Source: Halolamina pelagica (GTDB lineage Archaea > Halobacteriota > Halobacteria > Halobacteriales > Haloferacaceae). Taken from it: DNA of 64,000 nucleotides. Both the position numbers and the translations under genes were made by a program. The notes beneath the pieces were generated by a model that worked only from the letters and a program-made list of their open reading frames with translations, did not search any database and was not told the origin of the DNA. Shown here one piece after another: positions 24,064-33,726 of the stretch (positions are counted from its first letter, which is position 1; every line of letters starts with the position of its first letter). Location: the NCBI RefSeq assembly GCF_900115675.1, contig NZ_FOXI01000001.1:124001-188000 (forward strand), given 5' to 3'.

Positions 24064-26427
24064 ATGACAGGCACACGAACGCGGGGCGGGTTCGTCTTCC
24101 GGGCGATCGACGGGCTCCGGGATCTCTTCGATCACTCGGCCGCGGTCGAGGCCGCGGACTACGTGCCGCTACTGGTCCGGCAGCTGTTCGACGACGTGCT
24201 GGGCTACGACGACATCGCCTACAGCCAGCGCGAGCAGTGGCGGGAGGTCACGTTCGTCGACGACGAGGGCCAACCGGCGGTCGTGCTCGCGGCGGCGGCA
24301 CCGGGTGAGGACCTCCGCGCCGCCCGCCGGCGGGCGCTCGACGCGCTCGCTGACGAACCCGCGGCGCACTACGCCGTCGCGACCAACCGCGACCGGCTGG
24401 CGGTGCTCGCCTGCTGCCCGGCCGGCCACCCCGACGCCACGGAGCGCCGCGGCGTCGCTACCCGCGAACTCACGGCGATCGACCTCCGGGCGACCGTCGA
24501 GCGCGCGGGCGACCGCTCGATCGCGGAGGCGCTCACGCCCGGCCAGCAGCTCTCCGTCGCCAAACTCACCGCGCTCCAGCGCGCGGCCGTCTCCTCGGCG
24601 CCCGACGACCCGGCCGGCGCCGACGGGGAGCCGACGTTCGGCGGGCTTGCGACGGCTGACGACTCGACGGCGGCGGCGACGCCGGAGACGCTCGCGGAGA
24701 CGCTGACCGAGGTGCTTGCCGAGATCCTCCGACCCGCGGTCTCGGCGGCGTTCGAGCGACTCTCCCACCGGATCCAGGAGTTCGCCGACCGCGAAGCCGA
24801 GATCGAGGCGCGGATCGAGGACGCGAAGGCCGCCGGCGACGAGCCGGCGGTCACGAGCCTCCGCGCGGACCTGTTCGAACTCCGCGAGGCGTACGCGACC
24901 GCCCGCCGGCTCGAGGCCGGCTTCGCCCGCTGGCGCCGCGTCGTCGACGAAACCGAGGCGGCCGCCGTCGATCGGTTCGCGGCCGAGTCCGCGGCGGTCG
25001 CGCTCGACACGCTGCTGCTGGCCCGCGTCGCGGCCGACCGCGGGCTGGCCGGCGATCTGGGCGACTACCGGGAGTTCTGGGCCGATCGGGCCGAACACGC
25101 CGAGCGCGACGCCACCGACATGGTGCGGGCGGTCCGCGAGGAGCTCGCCGGCGTGAGCGCGGGCGCCACCGACGACGGCACGTTCGCGTGGGTGTTCGAG
25201 GCGGACCTGGCCGACGCCTTCGCCGACGCCGTCGGGGCGATTTCCGCCGTCGACGTTGGCGACCTCGACGCCCGCGAGCTCACCGCGGCGTTCGAGAGCC
25301 ACCTGGACGCCGACGCCCGGCCGGTCCGCGGGGCGACACGGCCCTCGACGGCCGGACTGCTGCTCGACCGCGCGGGCTACACGGCCGACGCGACGATCGA
25401 CGACGCCGAGTCGGACCTGCTCGACCCGGCCTGTGGCGACGGGAGCCTGCTGGTCGGCGCGGCCGACCGCCTGCTCGACCGCCTCGGTCGGACCGACGCG
25501 ACGGCCGCCGAGACGCTGTCGACCGTCCGCGACCGGCTCCACGGGGTCGACCGCCACCCCTACGCGGTCCACCTCACGGAGAGTCGACTGCTGCTGCGGA
25601 CCGTCGACGTCCACGCCGACGCGACCGCGGCCGACGACGAGTTCTCGCTCGGGCGCTTCGGCGTCTACCGCGCCGACGCGCTCCGGGCGGAGCGTGAGAG
25701 CTACGCCGGCGCGGTACAGGGTGAGCGAGCCCGCCGCCGCGAGCAGGCGGCCGCGGTGCGGTCCAGCGAGGCGTTCGGTTTCGTCGCGAGCGACGCGCCG
25801 ACGGACTCTCCCGAGGACGCGCCCGGGGCCGTCGACGCGAACGCACCCGACGGGACCGACCGTTCGGCGCTGTTTCTCGACCGCGCCGCCGACTGGCTGG
25901 CGCCCGGCGGGCGGCTCTCGATGGCCGTCGACGGCAGCCTGCTGACGGCCGAGGCCGCCGCCGGCGCGCGCTCGCGGCTGGCGGCGGCGTTCCGACTGCG
26001 CGAACTCGTGGAGTTCGACACCGGCAGCGGCGCGATGCCGCTGTTCGTCGCGGCCGAGCGGGACGGCGACGGGGCTGCCGACGCGTTCACCTACGCCCGC
26101 GTCACCCCGACGTTTCTCGACCTCGTTCGCGAGGGGCTGATCCGTCCCGGGACCGGCGAGGCGACGACGCCCGCGGAACTGCTCTCGCGGTCGTTGCCGG
26201 CCGCCCCCGGTGGCGATCCGCCGCCGATGACGACGGTGTTGGTCGAACTCGACCTCGTCTGTGACGCGACCGTCGAGGGAGCGATGCCCGTCGAGGTACG
26301 ATCGGTCGACCGCGGGGAACTCACTGACGGCGCGTGGACGTTCGCCGCGGGTGAGGAGTCGGCGACCGACGAACGGGGGACTGACGGGCTGGCGCTCGGG
26401 AGCCCACACACGCCGGCCGAGGAGTGA
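24064..26427 (+). CDS. DNA methyltransferase-like protein with broken catalytic motif
   Basis: A 787-residue protein. An N-terminal region (about 1-145) resembles the front part of large restriction-modification proteins (VPLLVRQLFDDVLGYDDIAY and YAVATNRDRLAVLA). A helical part (about 210-350) follows, then a Rossmann methyltransferase-like domain (about 420-700). SAM-binding motif I is good: Asp454-Pro-Ala-Cys-Gly-Asp-Gly460, and HGVDRHPYAVHLTESRLLL is the matching acidic loop and helix. The amino-methyltransferase motif NPPY, expected after FGFV, reads Ala-Ser576-Asp577-Ala578-Pro579, so adenine methylation is unlikely. DWLAPGGRLSMAV is also family-like. No specificity subunit or nuclease gene is adjacent. 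It may be a SAM-binding relic, or a protein with a different role. It is not broken by frameshift. Confidence 0.7.
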   Translation: MTGTRTRGGFVFRAIDGLRDLFDHSAAVEAADYVPLLVRQLFDDVLGYDDIAYSQREQWREVTFVDDEGQPAVVLAAAAPGEDLRAARRRALDALADEPAAHYAVATNRDRLAVLACCPAGHPDATERRGVATRELTAIDLRATVERAGDRSIAEALTPGQQLSVAKLTALQRAAVSSAPDDPAGADGEPTFGGLATADDSTAAATPETLAETLTEVLAEILRPAVSAAFERLSHRIQEFADREAEIEARIEDAKAAGDEPAVTSLRADLFELREAYATARRLEAGFARWRRVVDETEAAAVDRFAAESAAVALDTLLLARVAADRGLAGDLGDYREFWADRAEHAERDATDMVRAVREELAGVSAGATDDGTFAWVFEADLADAFADAVGAISAVDVGDLDARELTAAFESHLDADARPVRGATRPSTAGLLLDRAGYTADATIDDAESDLLDPACGDGSLLVGAADRLLDRLGRTDATAAETLSTVRDRLHGVDRHPYAVHLTESRLLLRTVDVHADATAADDEFSLGRFGVYRADALRAERESYAGAVQGERARRREQAAAVRSSEAFGFVASDAPTDSPEDAPGAVDANAPDGTDRSALFLDRAADWLAPGGRLSMAVDGSLLTAEAAAGARSRLAAAFRLRELVEFDTGSGAMPLFVAAERDGDGAADAFTYARVTPTFLDLVREGLIRPGTGEATTPAELLSRSLPAAPGGDPPPMTTVLVELDLVCDATVEGAMPVEVRSVDRGELTDGAWTFAAGEESATDERGTDGLALGSPHTPAEE

Positions 26428-26482
26428 CACCCGTCTTGCCGCATCGCACAACCCATTAGCCGTGGCGCTTCCAGCCCTCGCT

Positions 26483-27691
26483 ATGGAGACGACTGACGCG
26501 TTCGTCGGGCTGGACTGCATCGACTGCGGCGAGCGGTTCGACGCCGGGACTGCCACCCACCGCTGTCCGGACTGTGGCGGCATTCTCGATCCCGCATACG
26601 ACTACGACGCCGTCGACGTGACTCGGGAGGCGTTCGAGAACGAGCCGTTCGACTCGCTGTGGCGCTACGACGCGCTGCTCCCGTTCCCCCGCGAGTCGGC
26701 GGTCTCACTCGGTGAAGGGGCGACGCCGCTGGTCGAGTGTCCGACGCTCGCCGACGCGATGGGCGTCGGCGAGGTGTACATCAAAGACGAGGGCCACAAC
26801 CCCACCGGCACGTTCAAGGACCGCGGACAGACCGGCGCGGTGACGGCCGCGGCCCAGCACGGCGCCGACACGATCGCGCTCAACACCGCCGGCAACGCCG
26901 GGCAGGCAGCCGCCGCCTACGCCGCCCGCACGGGAATGGATTCGCACGTCTGGATGGCTGAGCGCGCCGGCTACACCCAGAAGGCGATGGTCGAGGTTCA
27001 CGGCGGCGAACTCCACGTCGTCGAGGGCGAGATCACCGACGCCGGCGCGGGCTACGCCGAGCGGATGGCGCAGGAGGACTGGTACTCCACCAAGACGTTC
27101 GTCACGCCCTACCGCCACGAGACGAAGAAGACGATGCTGTACGAGACCGTCGAGCAGCTCGACTGGAAGGTGCCCGACGCGGTGGTCTACCCGACCGGCG
27201 GCGGCGTCGGCCTCGTCGGCATGCACAAGGGCGCCAAGGAGTTCCGCGATCTCGACCTCATCGATGACCTGCCGGGGATGTACGCCGCGCAAGCCGCCGG
27301 CTGTGCGCCCGTCGTGAAGGCGTGGGAGGAGGGCAAGTCGATTCACGAAGCCTGGGGCGACGAGAACATCTCGACGGTGCTCAACGGCATCGCCGTCCCC
27401 GACCCGGGTGCGAGTCCGATGATCCTCGACGCGCTCGAAGAGAGCGGCGGCGGCGCCGTCGCCGCCAGCGACGAGGCGATCCTCGACGCCGCCGTCGAGA
27501 TCGCCCGGACCGAAGGTGTGGAGATGGGTGCGACCTGCGCCGCCGCGGCCGCGGGCGCGTTCGACCTCGCAGAATCGGGCGACCTCGGCGCGGACGACAC
27601 GGTGGTGCTGCTGAACACCGGCGCCGGGAACAAGGACGTGGACACGCTGCGCAGCCACCTCGGCGAGCGGGAGTTCGAGAGCGGGAAGTAG
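26483..27691 (+). CDS. thrC: Threonine synthase
   Basis: Converts O-phosphohomoserine to threonine with pyridoxal phosphate. The 402-residue protein has an N-terminal zinc ribbon (Cys12, Cys15, Cys28, Cys31), and the PLP Lys is Lys112 in NPTGTFKDRG. TIALNTAGNAGQAAAAYAA binds phosphate, YPTGGGVGLVGM is the Gly-rich PLP phosphate loop, and VVLLNTGAGNKD is the C-terminal motif. The start at 26483 is supported by a TATA-like cattag at 26454-26459 and by the ribbon position; the frame is open to 26261 but there overlaps the preceding gene. Cystathionine gamma-synthase and related PLP enzymes are less likely because of the ribbon. It appears monocistronic. Confidence 0.93.
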   Translation: METTDAFVGLDCIDCGERFDAGTATHRCPDCGGILDPAYDYDAVDVTREAFENEPFDSLWRYDALLPFPRESAVSLGEGATPLVECPTLADAMGVGEVYIKDEGHNPTGTFKDRGQTGAVTAAAQHGADTIALNTAGNAGQAAAAYAARTGMDSHVWMAERAGYTQKAMVEVHGGELHVVEGEITDAGAGYAERMAQEDWYSTKTFVTPYRHETKKTMLYETVEQLDWKVPDAVVYPTGGGVGLVGMHKGAKEFRDLDLIDDLPGMYAAQAAGCAPVVKAWEEGKSIHEAWGDENISTVLNGIAVPDPGASPMILDALEESGGGAVAASDEAILDAAVEIARTEGVEMGATCAAAAAGAFDLAESGDLGADDTVVLLNTGAGNKDVDTLRSHLGEREFESGK

Positions 27692-27718
27692 ACACGACTG
27701 GCTCCGTCGAAGCTACGG

Positions 27719-27728
27719 TCCTTTTTAC
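27719..27728 (+). promoter_or_regulatory. TATA-like box for the HD hydrolase
   Basis: The T-run tcctttttac is 24-33 bases before the ATG at 27752, identical in type to the box at 16611-16620. It also lies just after the thrC stop and could help terminate that transcript. Confidence 0.5.
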
Positions 27729-27751
27729 CGGATGCCGCCGAACCCCGGCGT

Positions 27752-28984
27752 ATGACCACGATCAAGGACTCCGTCCACGACCACATCGAGGTGGAGGGGG
27801 TCGCCGCCGACCTGCTGGACACCCCCGCAGTCCAGCGGCTCCGCCACATCAAGCAGCTGGGGACGGTCCAGTTGGCCTACCCCTCCGCGAACCACACGCG
27901 CTTCGAGCACTCCCTGGGCGTGTACCACCTCGCCGAGCAGGCGCTCGACCAGATGGAGGTCGACGGCATCGACGCCGAGCGCGTCCGCGCGGCGGCGATG
28001 CTGCACGACGTCGGCCACGGCCCCTTCTCGCACAACATCGAGTCGCTGACCCACCGCGAGACGGGGAAGTACCACGACGACGTGGACGAACTGCTGGCTA
28101 CGGGACAGGTCGGCGACGTGCTCCGGGCGAACGGACTGGAGCCCTCGCGGGTCGCCGGCCTCGTGGCCGGCGAGGGGAAGTACGGCCAGCTGGTCTCGGG
28201 CGAGCTCGACGTGGACCGCATGGACTACCTCGTCCGGGACGCCCACCACACCGGGGTCCCCTACGGGACGATCGACCCCGGGCGACTCGTGCGGGCGCTG
28301 CGGTTCGTCGACGGCGAACTCGTGCTCGGGCCCGGGAACGTCCAGAGCGCCGAGTCGCTGTTGGTCGCCCGGGCGCTGATGAACCCGACCGTCTACTCCC
28401 ACCACGTCGCCCGGATCAGCAAGGCGATGCTCCGCAGCGCCGCCGAGCGCCTGCTCCGGAGCGACCCGGACCTGACCGCCGGGGAGCTCCGGCGGATGGA
28501 CGACCACGGGCTCATCGTCGCGCTCCGACTGTGTGAGGAGACCGCCGAGTTCGCCCGGCGCTACGCCGAGCGGGACCTGTACAAGCGCGCGGTCTGGGCG
28601 GAGTTGGGCGGCGTCCCCGACTGGCTGCTGGACGCCGACCACGAGGAGATCCGGGAACTCGAGGCCGAGATCGCCGCGACCTGCGACCTCGACCCGCGGG
28701 AGGTGCTCCTCGACGTGCCCGCGGAGCCGTCGATGACCGAATCCACGAGCCGCGTGATGGTCGGCGACGAGATCCGCCAACTCGGGCGGCAGTCGCCGCT
28801 GGTGAAGGCGCTCCGGACCGCCCAGTACCAGCAGTGGCGCCTCGGGGTCTACACCGTCGAGACGTCGACCGAGCGGGTCGGTCGCGAGGCGGTCGACCGC
28901 CTGGGGCTGGACGTGGAGGGGGCGCTGGTCAGCGAGCGCCGGGGGCGGCCGGCGACGCTCGACGAGTTCGTCGGCGTGGAGTAG
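27752..28984 (+). CDS. HD-domain phosphohydrolase
   Basis: A 410-residue HD-family hydrolase of the group that includes dGTPase-like enzymes and SAMHD1. The motifs are HTRFEHSLGVYHLAEQAL (about 49-66), MLHDVGHGPFSHNIE (about 86-100) and DRMDYLVRDAHHTG (about 156-169); the His, His-Asp and Asp residues bind the metal. Relatives cut phosphate from nucleotides, often dNTPs, but the substrate here is unknown. The C-terminal 100 residues are helical and end with TLDEFVGVE. A TATA-like box lies at leaderless distance from the ATG. The following MOSC gene has its own box. Confidence 0.85.
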   Translation: MTTIKDSVHDHIEVEGVAADLLDTPAVQRLRHIKQLGTVQLAYPSANHTRFEHSLGVYHLAEQALDQMEVDGIDAERVRAAAMLHDVGHGPFSHNIESLTHRETGKYHDDVDELLATGQVGDVLRANGLEPSRVAGLVAGEGKYGQLVSGELDVDRMDYLVRDAHHTGVPYGTIDPGRLVRALRFVDGELVLGPGNVQSAESLLVARALMNPTVYSHHVARISKAMLRSAAERLLRSDPDLTAGELRRMDDHGLIVALRLCEETAEFARRYAERDLYKRAVWAELGGVPDWLLDADHEEIRELEAEIAATCDLDPREVLLDVPAEPSMTESTSRVMVGDEIRQLGRQSPLVKALRTAQYQQWRLGVYTVETSTERVGREAVDRLGLDVEGALVSERRGRPATLDEFVGVE

Positions 28985-29031
28985 TCGCCGCCATCCGCGC
29001 GCTTATTGGGAGCCAGTACCCACCCGGGAGC

Positions 29032-29502
29032 ATGACCGGAACCGTCGAGTCCGTTCACGTCGCCGGCGAGGCGGGTGCCCCGCCCGAACGGCGGGAGGCC
29101 GTCGACGCCGTCGTCGGCAAGGGGCTCCAGGGCGATCGCTACTTCGAGAACGAGGGGACGTTCTCGGAGGAGGGGGAGGACCGAACACGGGACGTGACGC
29201 TGATCGAGGCCGAAGCGATCGAGCAGGCCGAAGCGGAGTACGACGTGAGTTTCGACCCCGGCGCCCACCGGCGCAACCTCACGGTTCGCGGGATCGGCCT
29301 GAACCGCCTGCTGGGCGAGCGCTTCCGGGTCGGCGACGCCGTCGTCGAGGGAACCGAACTCTGTGAGCCCTGTACCTACCTCGAACGGGAACTCGAGGAG
29401 AAGGGGGTCCAGGAGGCGCTGGTGCACCGCGGCGGCCTGCGGTGTGCGATCGTCGAGGGCGGCGAGATCGGCGTCGGCGACGACGTGGTCGCGACCGAGT
29501 AG
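29032..29502 (+). CDS. MOSC-domain protein
   Basis: A 156-residue protein of the MOSC family (molybdenum cofactor sulfurase C-terminal domain). Members bind Moco and help transfer sulfur or reduce N-hydroxylated bases. Family features: GLQGDRYF (about 34-41), the DVTLIEAEAI segment (about 56-65), RRNLTVRGIGLNRLLG (about 81-96), GTELCEPCTYL (about 110-120, with two Cys that may bind Mo), and HRGGLRCAIVEGGEI near the C-terminus. The ATG at 29032 fits a TATA-like cttatt at 29002-29007; the frame's open part upstream overlaps the HD gene. Substrate unknown. Confidence 0.85.
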   Translation: MTGTVESVHVAGEAGAPPERREAVDAVVGKGLQGDRYFENEGTFSEEGEDRTRDVTLIEAEAIEQAEAEYDVSFDPGAHRRNLTVRGIGLNRLLGERFRVGDAVVEGTELCEPCTYLERELEEKGVQEALVHRGGLRCAIVEGGEIGVGDDVVATE

Positions 29503-29542
29503 CGACCGACGCGTTCAGGGGTCGGGCTCCCCCAGGGTGGGT

Positions 29543-29719
29543 ATGAGCGAACTCGACTTCGATCGCGAGATCCGGGTCCGACTCGTCTTCGCCGTCGTCG
29601 CGGCGGTGCTGGGCATCGGCGTCGCCGTGTTCACCGACGTGTCGGAGTGGATCGCGTTCGGGATCGTCATCCTGCTCGGGATCGTCGCGCCGCGAGCGTA
29701 CCTCTACTTCGGCGACTGA
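29543..29719 (+). CDS. Small two-helix membrane protein
   Basis: A 58-residue protein with two hydrophobic stretches (about 13-29 and 34-52: LVFAVVAAVLGIGVAV and IAFGIVILLGIVAPRAYLYF) joined by DVSEW. The start is taken at 29543 because it precedes the hydrophobic part directly and lies 40 bases after the MOSC stop. No family was recognised; the role is unknown. It converges with pccX on the other strand, with 18 bases between stops. Confidence 0.6.
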   Translation: MSELDFDREIRVRLVFAVVAAVLGIGVAVFTDVSEWIAFGIVILLGIVAPRAYLYFGD

Positions 29720-29737
29720 GAGAAGCGAACGACCGAC

Positions 29738-30045
29738 TCAGAGCCGGTCCGTCCGGCCCGCGGCGCTCCAGGCGTCGGTCGGCGTGCCGTCCCTGACTCT
29801 GACGGTCCGCCGCTGGAGCGACTCCACGCGGCCGGCGAACCCCCAGCGCTTGTCCTGCCACCTTTCCTCGTCGCTCTCGGCGGCCGCCGCGGCCGCGGCA
29901 GCCTCCTGATCCCGGATGTGCGCCGAGACGGCGGCGGCGATGGCCGCGGCCTCCGCCTCGTCGGCGTCGTCCGGGAGCGTGAGGCGGTCGACGAGGCCGG
30001 TCGGCGCCGGCTCGCCATCCGTCGGCTCGTCCGTCCCCGCGTCGG

Positions 30046-30049
<4 letters not shown>
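29738..30049 (-). CDS. pccX: Acyl-CoA carboxylase third subunit PccX-like
   Basis: A 103-residue acidic protein encoded after the carboxylase beta subunit in haloarchaea; in Haloferax mediterranei a third subunit PccX is needed for propionyl-CoA carboxylase activity. This one shows the same pattern: a variable acidic N-terminus, an Ala-rich helix (about 34-60) with [19 protein letters not shown], then the conserved tail [18 protein letters not shown] with a short [14 protein letters not shown] stretch. The ATG overlaps the pccB stop by four bases (30046-30049), so the two are translated together. The biotin carboxylase subunit gene is not in the window. Confidence 0.75.
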
Positions 30050-31590
<1,541 letters not shown>

Positions 31591-31663
31591 CGTCACTGTG
31601 GACCACCTGTAGTCATTGTCGGCAACGTCGCCCAGGTGTCGCAAAAGGATTCCGAACGAGGGA

Positions 31664-31698
31664 GGGAAACGTCGCGAGTGAAACGAGCGACGGTAAAC
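31664..31698 (-). promoter_or_regulatory. Upstream element of pccB shared with elp3
   Basis: Read on the minus strand, the 35 bases gtttaccgtcg, 13 bases, cgacgtttccc are the same in arms and length as 4660-4694 upstream of elp3 (both 11-base arms identical, about half of the spacer identical). A T-rich aatccttttgcg follows at about 31643-31654, where the elp3 copy is followed by its TATA-like box. The rest of the pccB-birA spacer (31591-31866) holds short hairpins and cgag/gcga-rich DNA, including a 5-bp stem with gaaa loop at 31745-31758. Confidence 0.5.
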
Positions 31699-31866
31699 TC
31701 CCTCGGGGAGCGAGCGGGGAACGGAGTGACCCGCGAGCGACGGACCCCGGAAACGGGGCAGGCGAACGGAAGCAGCGAACTCTCTTCGCGACACACGTCC
31801 CTCAACCACGACGAACGCCGACGCCACACCACGACCGATTTACCCCCACCACCCCCACAACGATCC

Positions 31867-32811
31867 ATGACCGACACGCGCCGCGCACTCCTGGACGCGC
31901 TCGCGGAGGGGCCCGTCGCCGGCCCCGAACTCGCGGACCGCCTCGGGGTCTCCCGCGCCGCGGTCTGGAAGCAGGTCGAGACGCTCCGCGAGGAAGGGCT
32001 GGGCATCGAGAGCGTCGACGACGGCTACCGCGTGACGGAGGTGCCGGAGTTCGGCGGCGCCGCGATCGAGTTCGGCCTCGACACGCCCTTCGACGTGGAG
32101 TTCCACGACAGCATCGGCTCCACCAACGAGCGCGCCCGCGAACTCGCCGACGAGGGCCGAGCGGACGTGGCTGTCGTCGCCGACGAGCAGACCGCCGGCC
32201 GCGGGCGACTCGACCGGGGCTGGAGCGGTCCCGCCGGCGGGGTCTACACCTCGCTGCTGCTCCGCCCGGACGCGCCGCCGGCCCACGCCCCAGTCTACAC
32301 GCTCGCGGCCGCGGTGGCGGTCACGCGCGCCGCGCGGGAGGCCGGCGTCGACGCGCGGATCAAGTGGCCCAACGACGTGTTGGCGGGCGGGTCGGGGGAG
32401 CGCGGCGGGAAGAAGCTCTGCGGGATCCTCACCGAGATGGAGGGCGAAGCGGACCGCGTGGCGTGGCTGGTCGCCGGGATCGGGGTGAACGCGAACGTCG
32501 ACGCCGACGCGCTGCCCGAGGGGGCCACGTCGCTCCAGATCGAACGCGGCGAGCCGGTCGACCGCGGCGTCTTCACCCAGCGGCTGCTGGAGACGTTCGA
32601 CGAGTTGCGGAACGACCCGGACTCGATCCTCGAGGCCTGGCGCGAGCACGCGGCGACGCTCGGCCAGCGCGTGCGGGTGGACACCCCCGGCGGCGAGATC
32701 GTGGGCGAGGCCGTCGACGTGGCGTTCCCCGGCGCGCTGGTCGTCGAAACAGACGACGGGGAGCGCGAGCGGGTGACCGCCGGGGACTGTGAGCACCTGC
32801 GGCCGGTGTGA
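31867..32811 (+). CDS. birA: Biotin--protein ligase with N-terminal HTH (BirA)
   Basis: Attaches biotin to the biotin carrier of carboxylases via biotinyl-AMP. The 314-residue protein has the two-part BirA form: a winged helix (about 1-60; LADRLGVSRAAVWKQVETLREEGLGIESV) and a catalytic domain with IGSTNERARELA (about 84-95), the biotin-binding loop TAGRGRLDRGWSGP (about 110-123), IKWPNDVL and GKKLCGILTE. The C-terminal SH3-like domain follows. The HTH suggests that it may also repress transcription, as in E. coli, and its position divergent to pccB makes the pccB-pccX region an obvious target; this is inference. A TATA-like gatttac lies at 31838-31844. Confidence 0.93.
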   Translation: MTDTRRALLDALAEGPVAGPELADRLGVSRAAVWKQVETLREEGLGIESVDDGYRVTEVPEFGGAAIEFGLDTPFDVEFHDSIGSTNERARELADEGRADVAVVADEQTAGRGRLDRGWSGPAGGVYTSLLLRPDAPPAHAPVYTLAAAVAVTRAAREAGVDARIKWPNDVLAGGSGERGGKKLCGILTEMEGEADRVAWLVAGIGVNANVDADALPEGATSLQIERGEPVDRGVFTQRLLETFDELRNDPDSILEAWREHAATLGQRVRVDTPGGEIVGEAVDVAFPGALVVETDDGERERVTAGDCEHLRPV

Positions 32812-32891
32812 GGGAGGCCGCCGTGGGCTTCGAGATACCGCAGGTTGGCGTCCGGAGCTGCTCGCAGGATCTGCGTGGGGTGGTGTCACAC

Positions 32892-32899
32892 GCTTATAC
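32892..32899 (+). promoter_or_regulatory. TATA box for the DUF2270 gene
   Basis: The clear box gcttatac (32892-32899) is 24-31 bases before a GTG at 32923 and supports that GTG as the start, with no leader. Confidence 0.5.
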
Positions 32900-32922
32900 A
32901 GTCGGGGCGTCTAGAGCCGAAA

Positions 32923-33627
32923 GTGACCGACATCCCGCCCGATTTCGACCCGGAGTCCCCGGAGGAACGCGAGATCGCCGGGGAGGCAGCCACCGACCGG
33001 TCCGACTTCCTCTCGCTCATGGGGCATACCTACCGCGGGGAGCTTTCCCGGATGACCTCGTGGCGGACGCGGATCGACAGGACGACCAACTGGGCCGTCG
33101 TCGTGACGGCGACGCTGCTCACGTGGGCCTTTTCCGCGGGTTCGCGGCCCCACTACATCCTCCTCGTCGGGGTCGCGATGTTGGCGATCTTCCTGTGGAT
33201 CGAGGTCCGCCGATACCGGGTGTACGACATCTGGCGCTCGCGGGTCCGACTCCTCGAGGAGAACGTGTTCGCGAACGCCCTCGACCCGGAGGGCGTCGTG
33301 CAGTCCAACTGGCGGCAACTCCTGAGCGAGGACTTCCGCGAGCCGACGATCAAGATATCCGCGTACGAAGCCACGTCCCGTCGCCTCCGACGGGTGTACT
33401 TCCCCCTGATCTCCGTCCTGATCAGCGCGTGGGTCGTCCGGCTGACCGTGTTCGGCACCGCGACGGGTGTGGTTGGGGCTGCGAGCGTCGGCGCGGTCGC
33501 CGGGGAGTTCGTCCTCCTGGGCGTCGCCGCGTTCTACGGGTCCGTTCTGGCGGTCACGTTCTGGCCGAGCGGGCGGCAAGCGAAAGGCGAACTGCAGTCC
33601 GAATCCGAGACCGGGGTATGGAAATAG
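32923..33627 (+). CDS. DUF2270 membrane protein
   Basis: A 234-residue integral membrane protein of the DUF2270 family, widespread in haloarchaea and without known function. After a soluble N-terminus with the typical SLMGHTYRGELSRMTSWRTR segment (about 31-50), two helices span about 55-74 and 79-95 (AVVVTATLLTWAFSAG and YILLVGVAMLAIFLW). A soluble middle carries the conserved YRVYDIWRSRVRLLEENVFA segment, and two more helices lie near the C-terminus (about 160-178 and 196-216). The GTG at 32923 is chosen from the TATA box at leaderless distance. It lies between birA and hemE with no overlap. Confidence 0.8.
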   Translation: MTDIPPDFDPESPEEREIAGEAATDRSDFLSLMGHTYRGELSRMTSWRTRIDRTTNWAVVVTATLLTWAFSAGSRPHYILLVGVAMLAIFLWIEVRRYRVYDIWRSRVRLLEENVFANALDPEGVVQSNWRQLLSEDFREPTIKISAYEATSRRLRRVYFPLISVLISAWVVRLTVFGTATGVVGAASVGAVAGEFVLLGVAAFYGSVLAVTFWPSGRQAKGELQSESETGVWK

Positions 33628-33726
33628 CCCGCCCGATCGCGCGCCGGCCAGCCGCTCCGGCTCCACGACCCGGGCCGCCGGAGCGCGAACGGAAACGCAC
33701 TAACCCCGACCCGCCGAACCCCCACT

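Noticed and set aside
24064-26427. Active restriction-modification system
   Set aside because: The NPPY motif is missing, and there is no nuclease or specificity gene nearby.
24169-26583. 804-codon minus-strand open frame opposite the methyltransferase-like gene
   Set aside because: Antisense to a gene with recognisable motifs; the translation is Arg/Gly/Val-rich without motifs.
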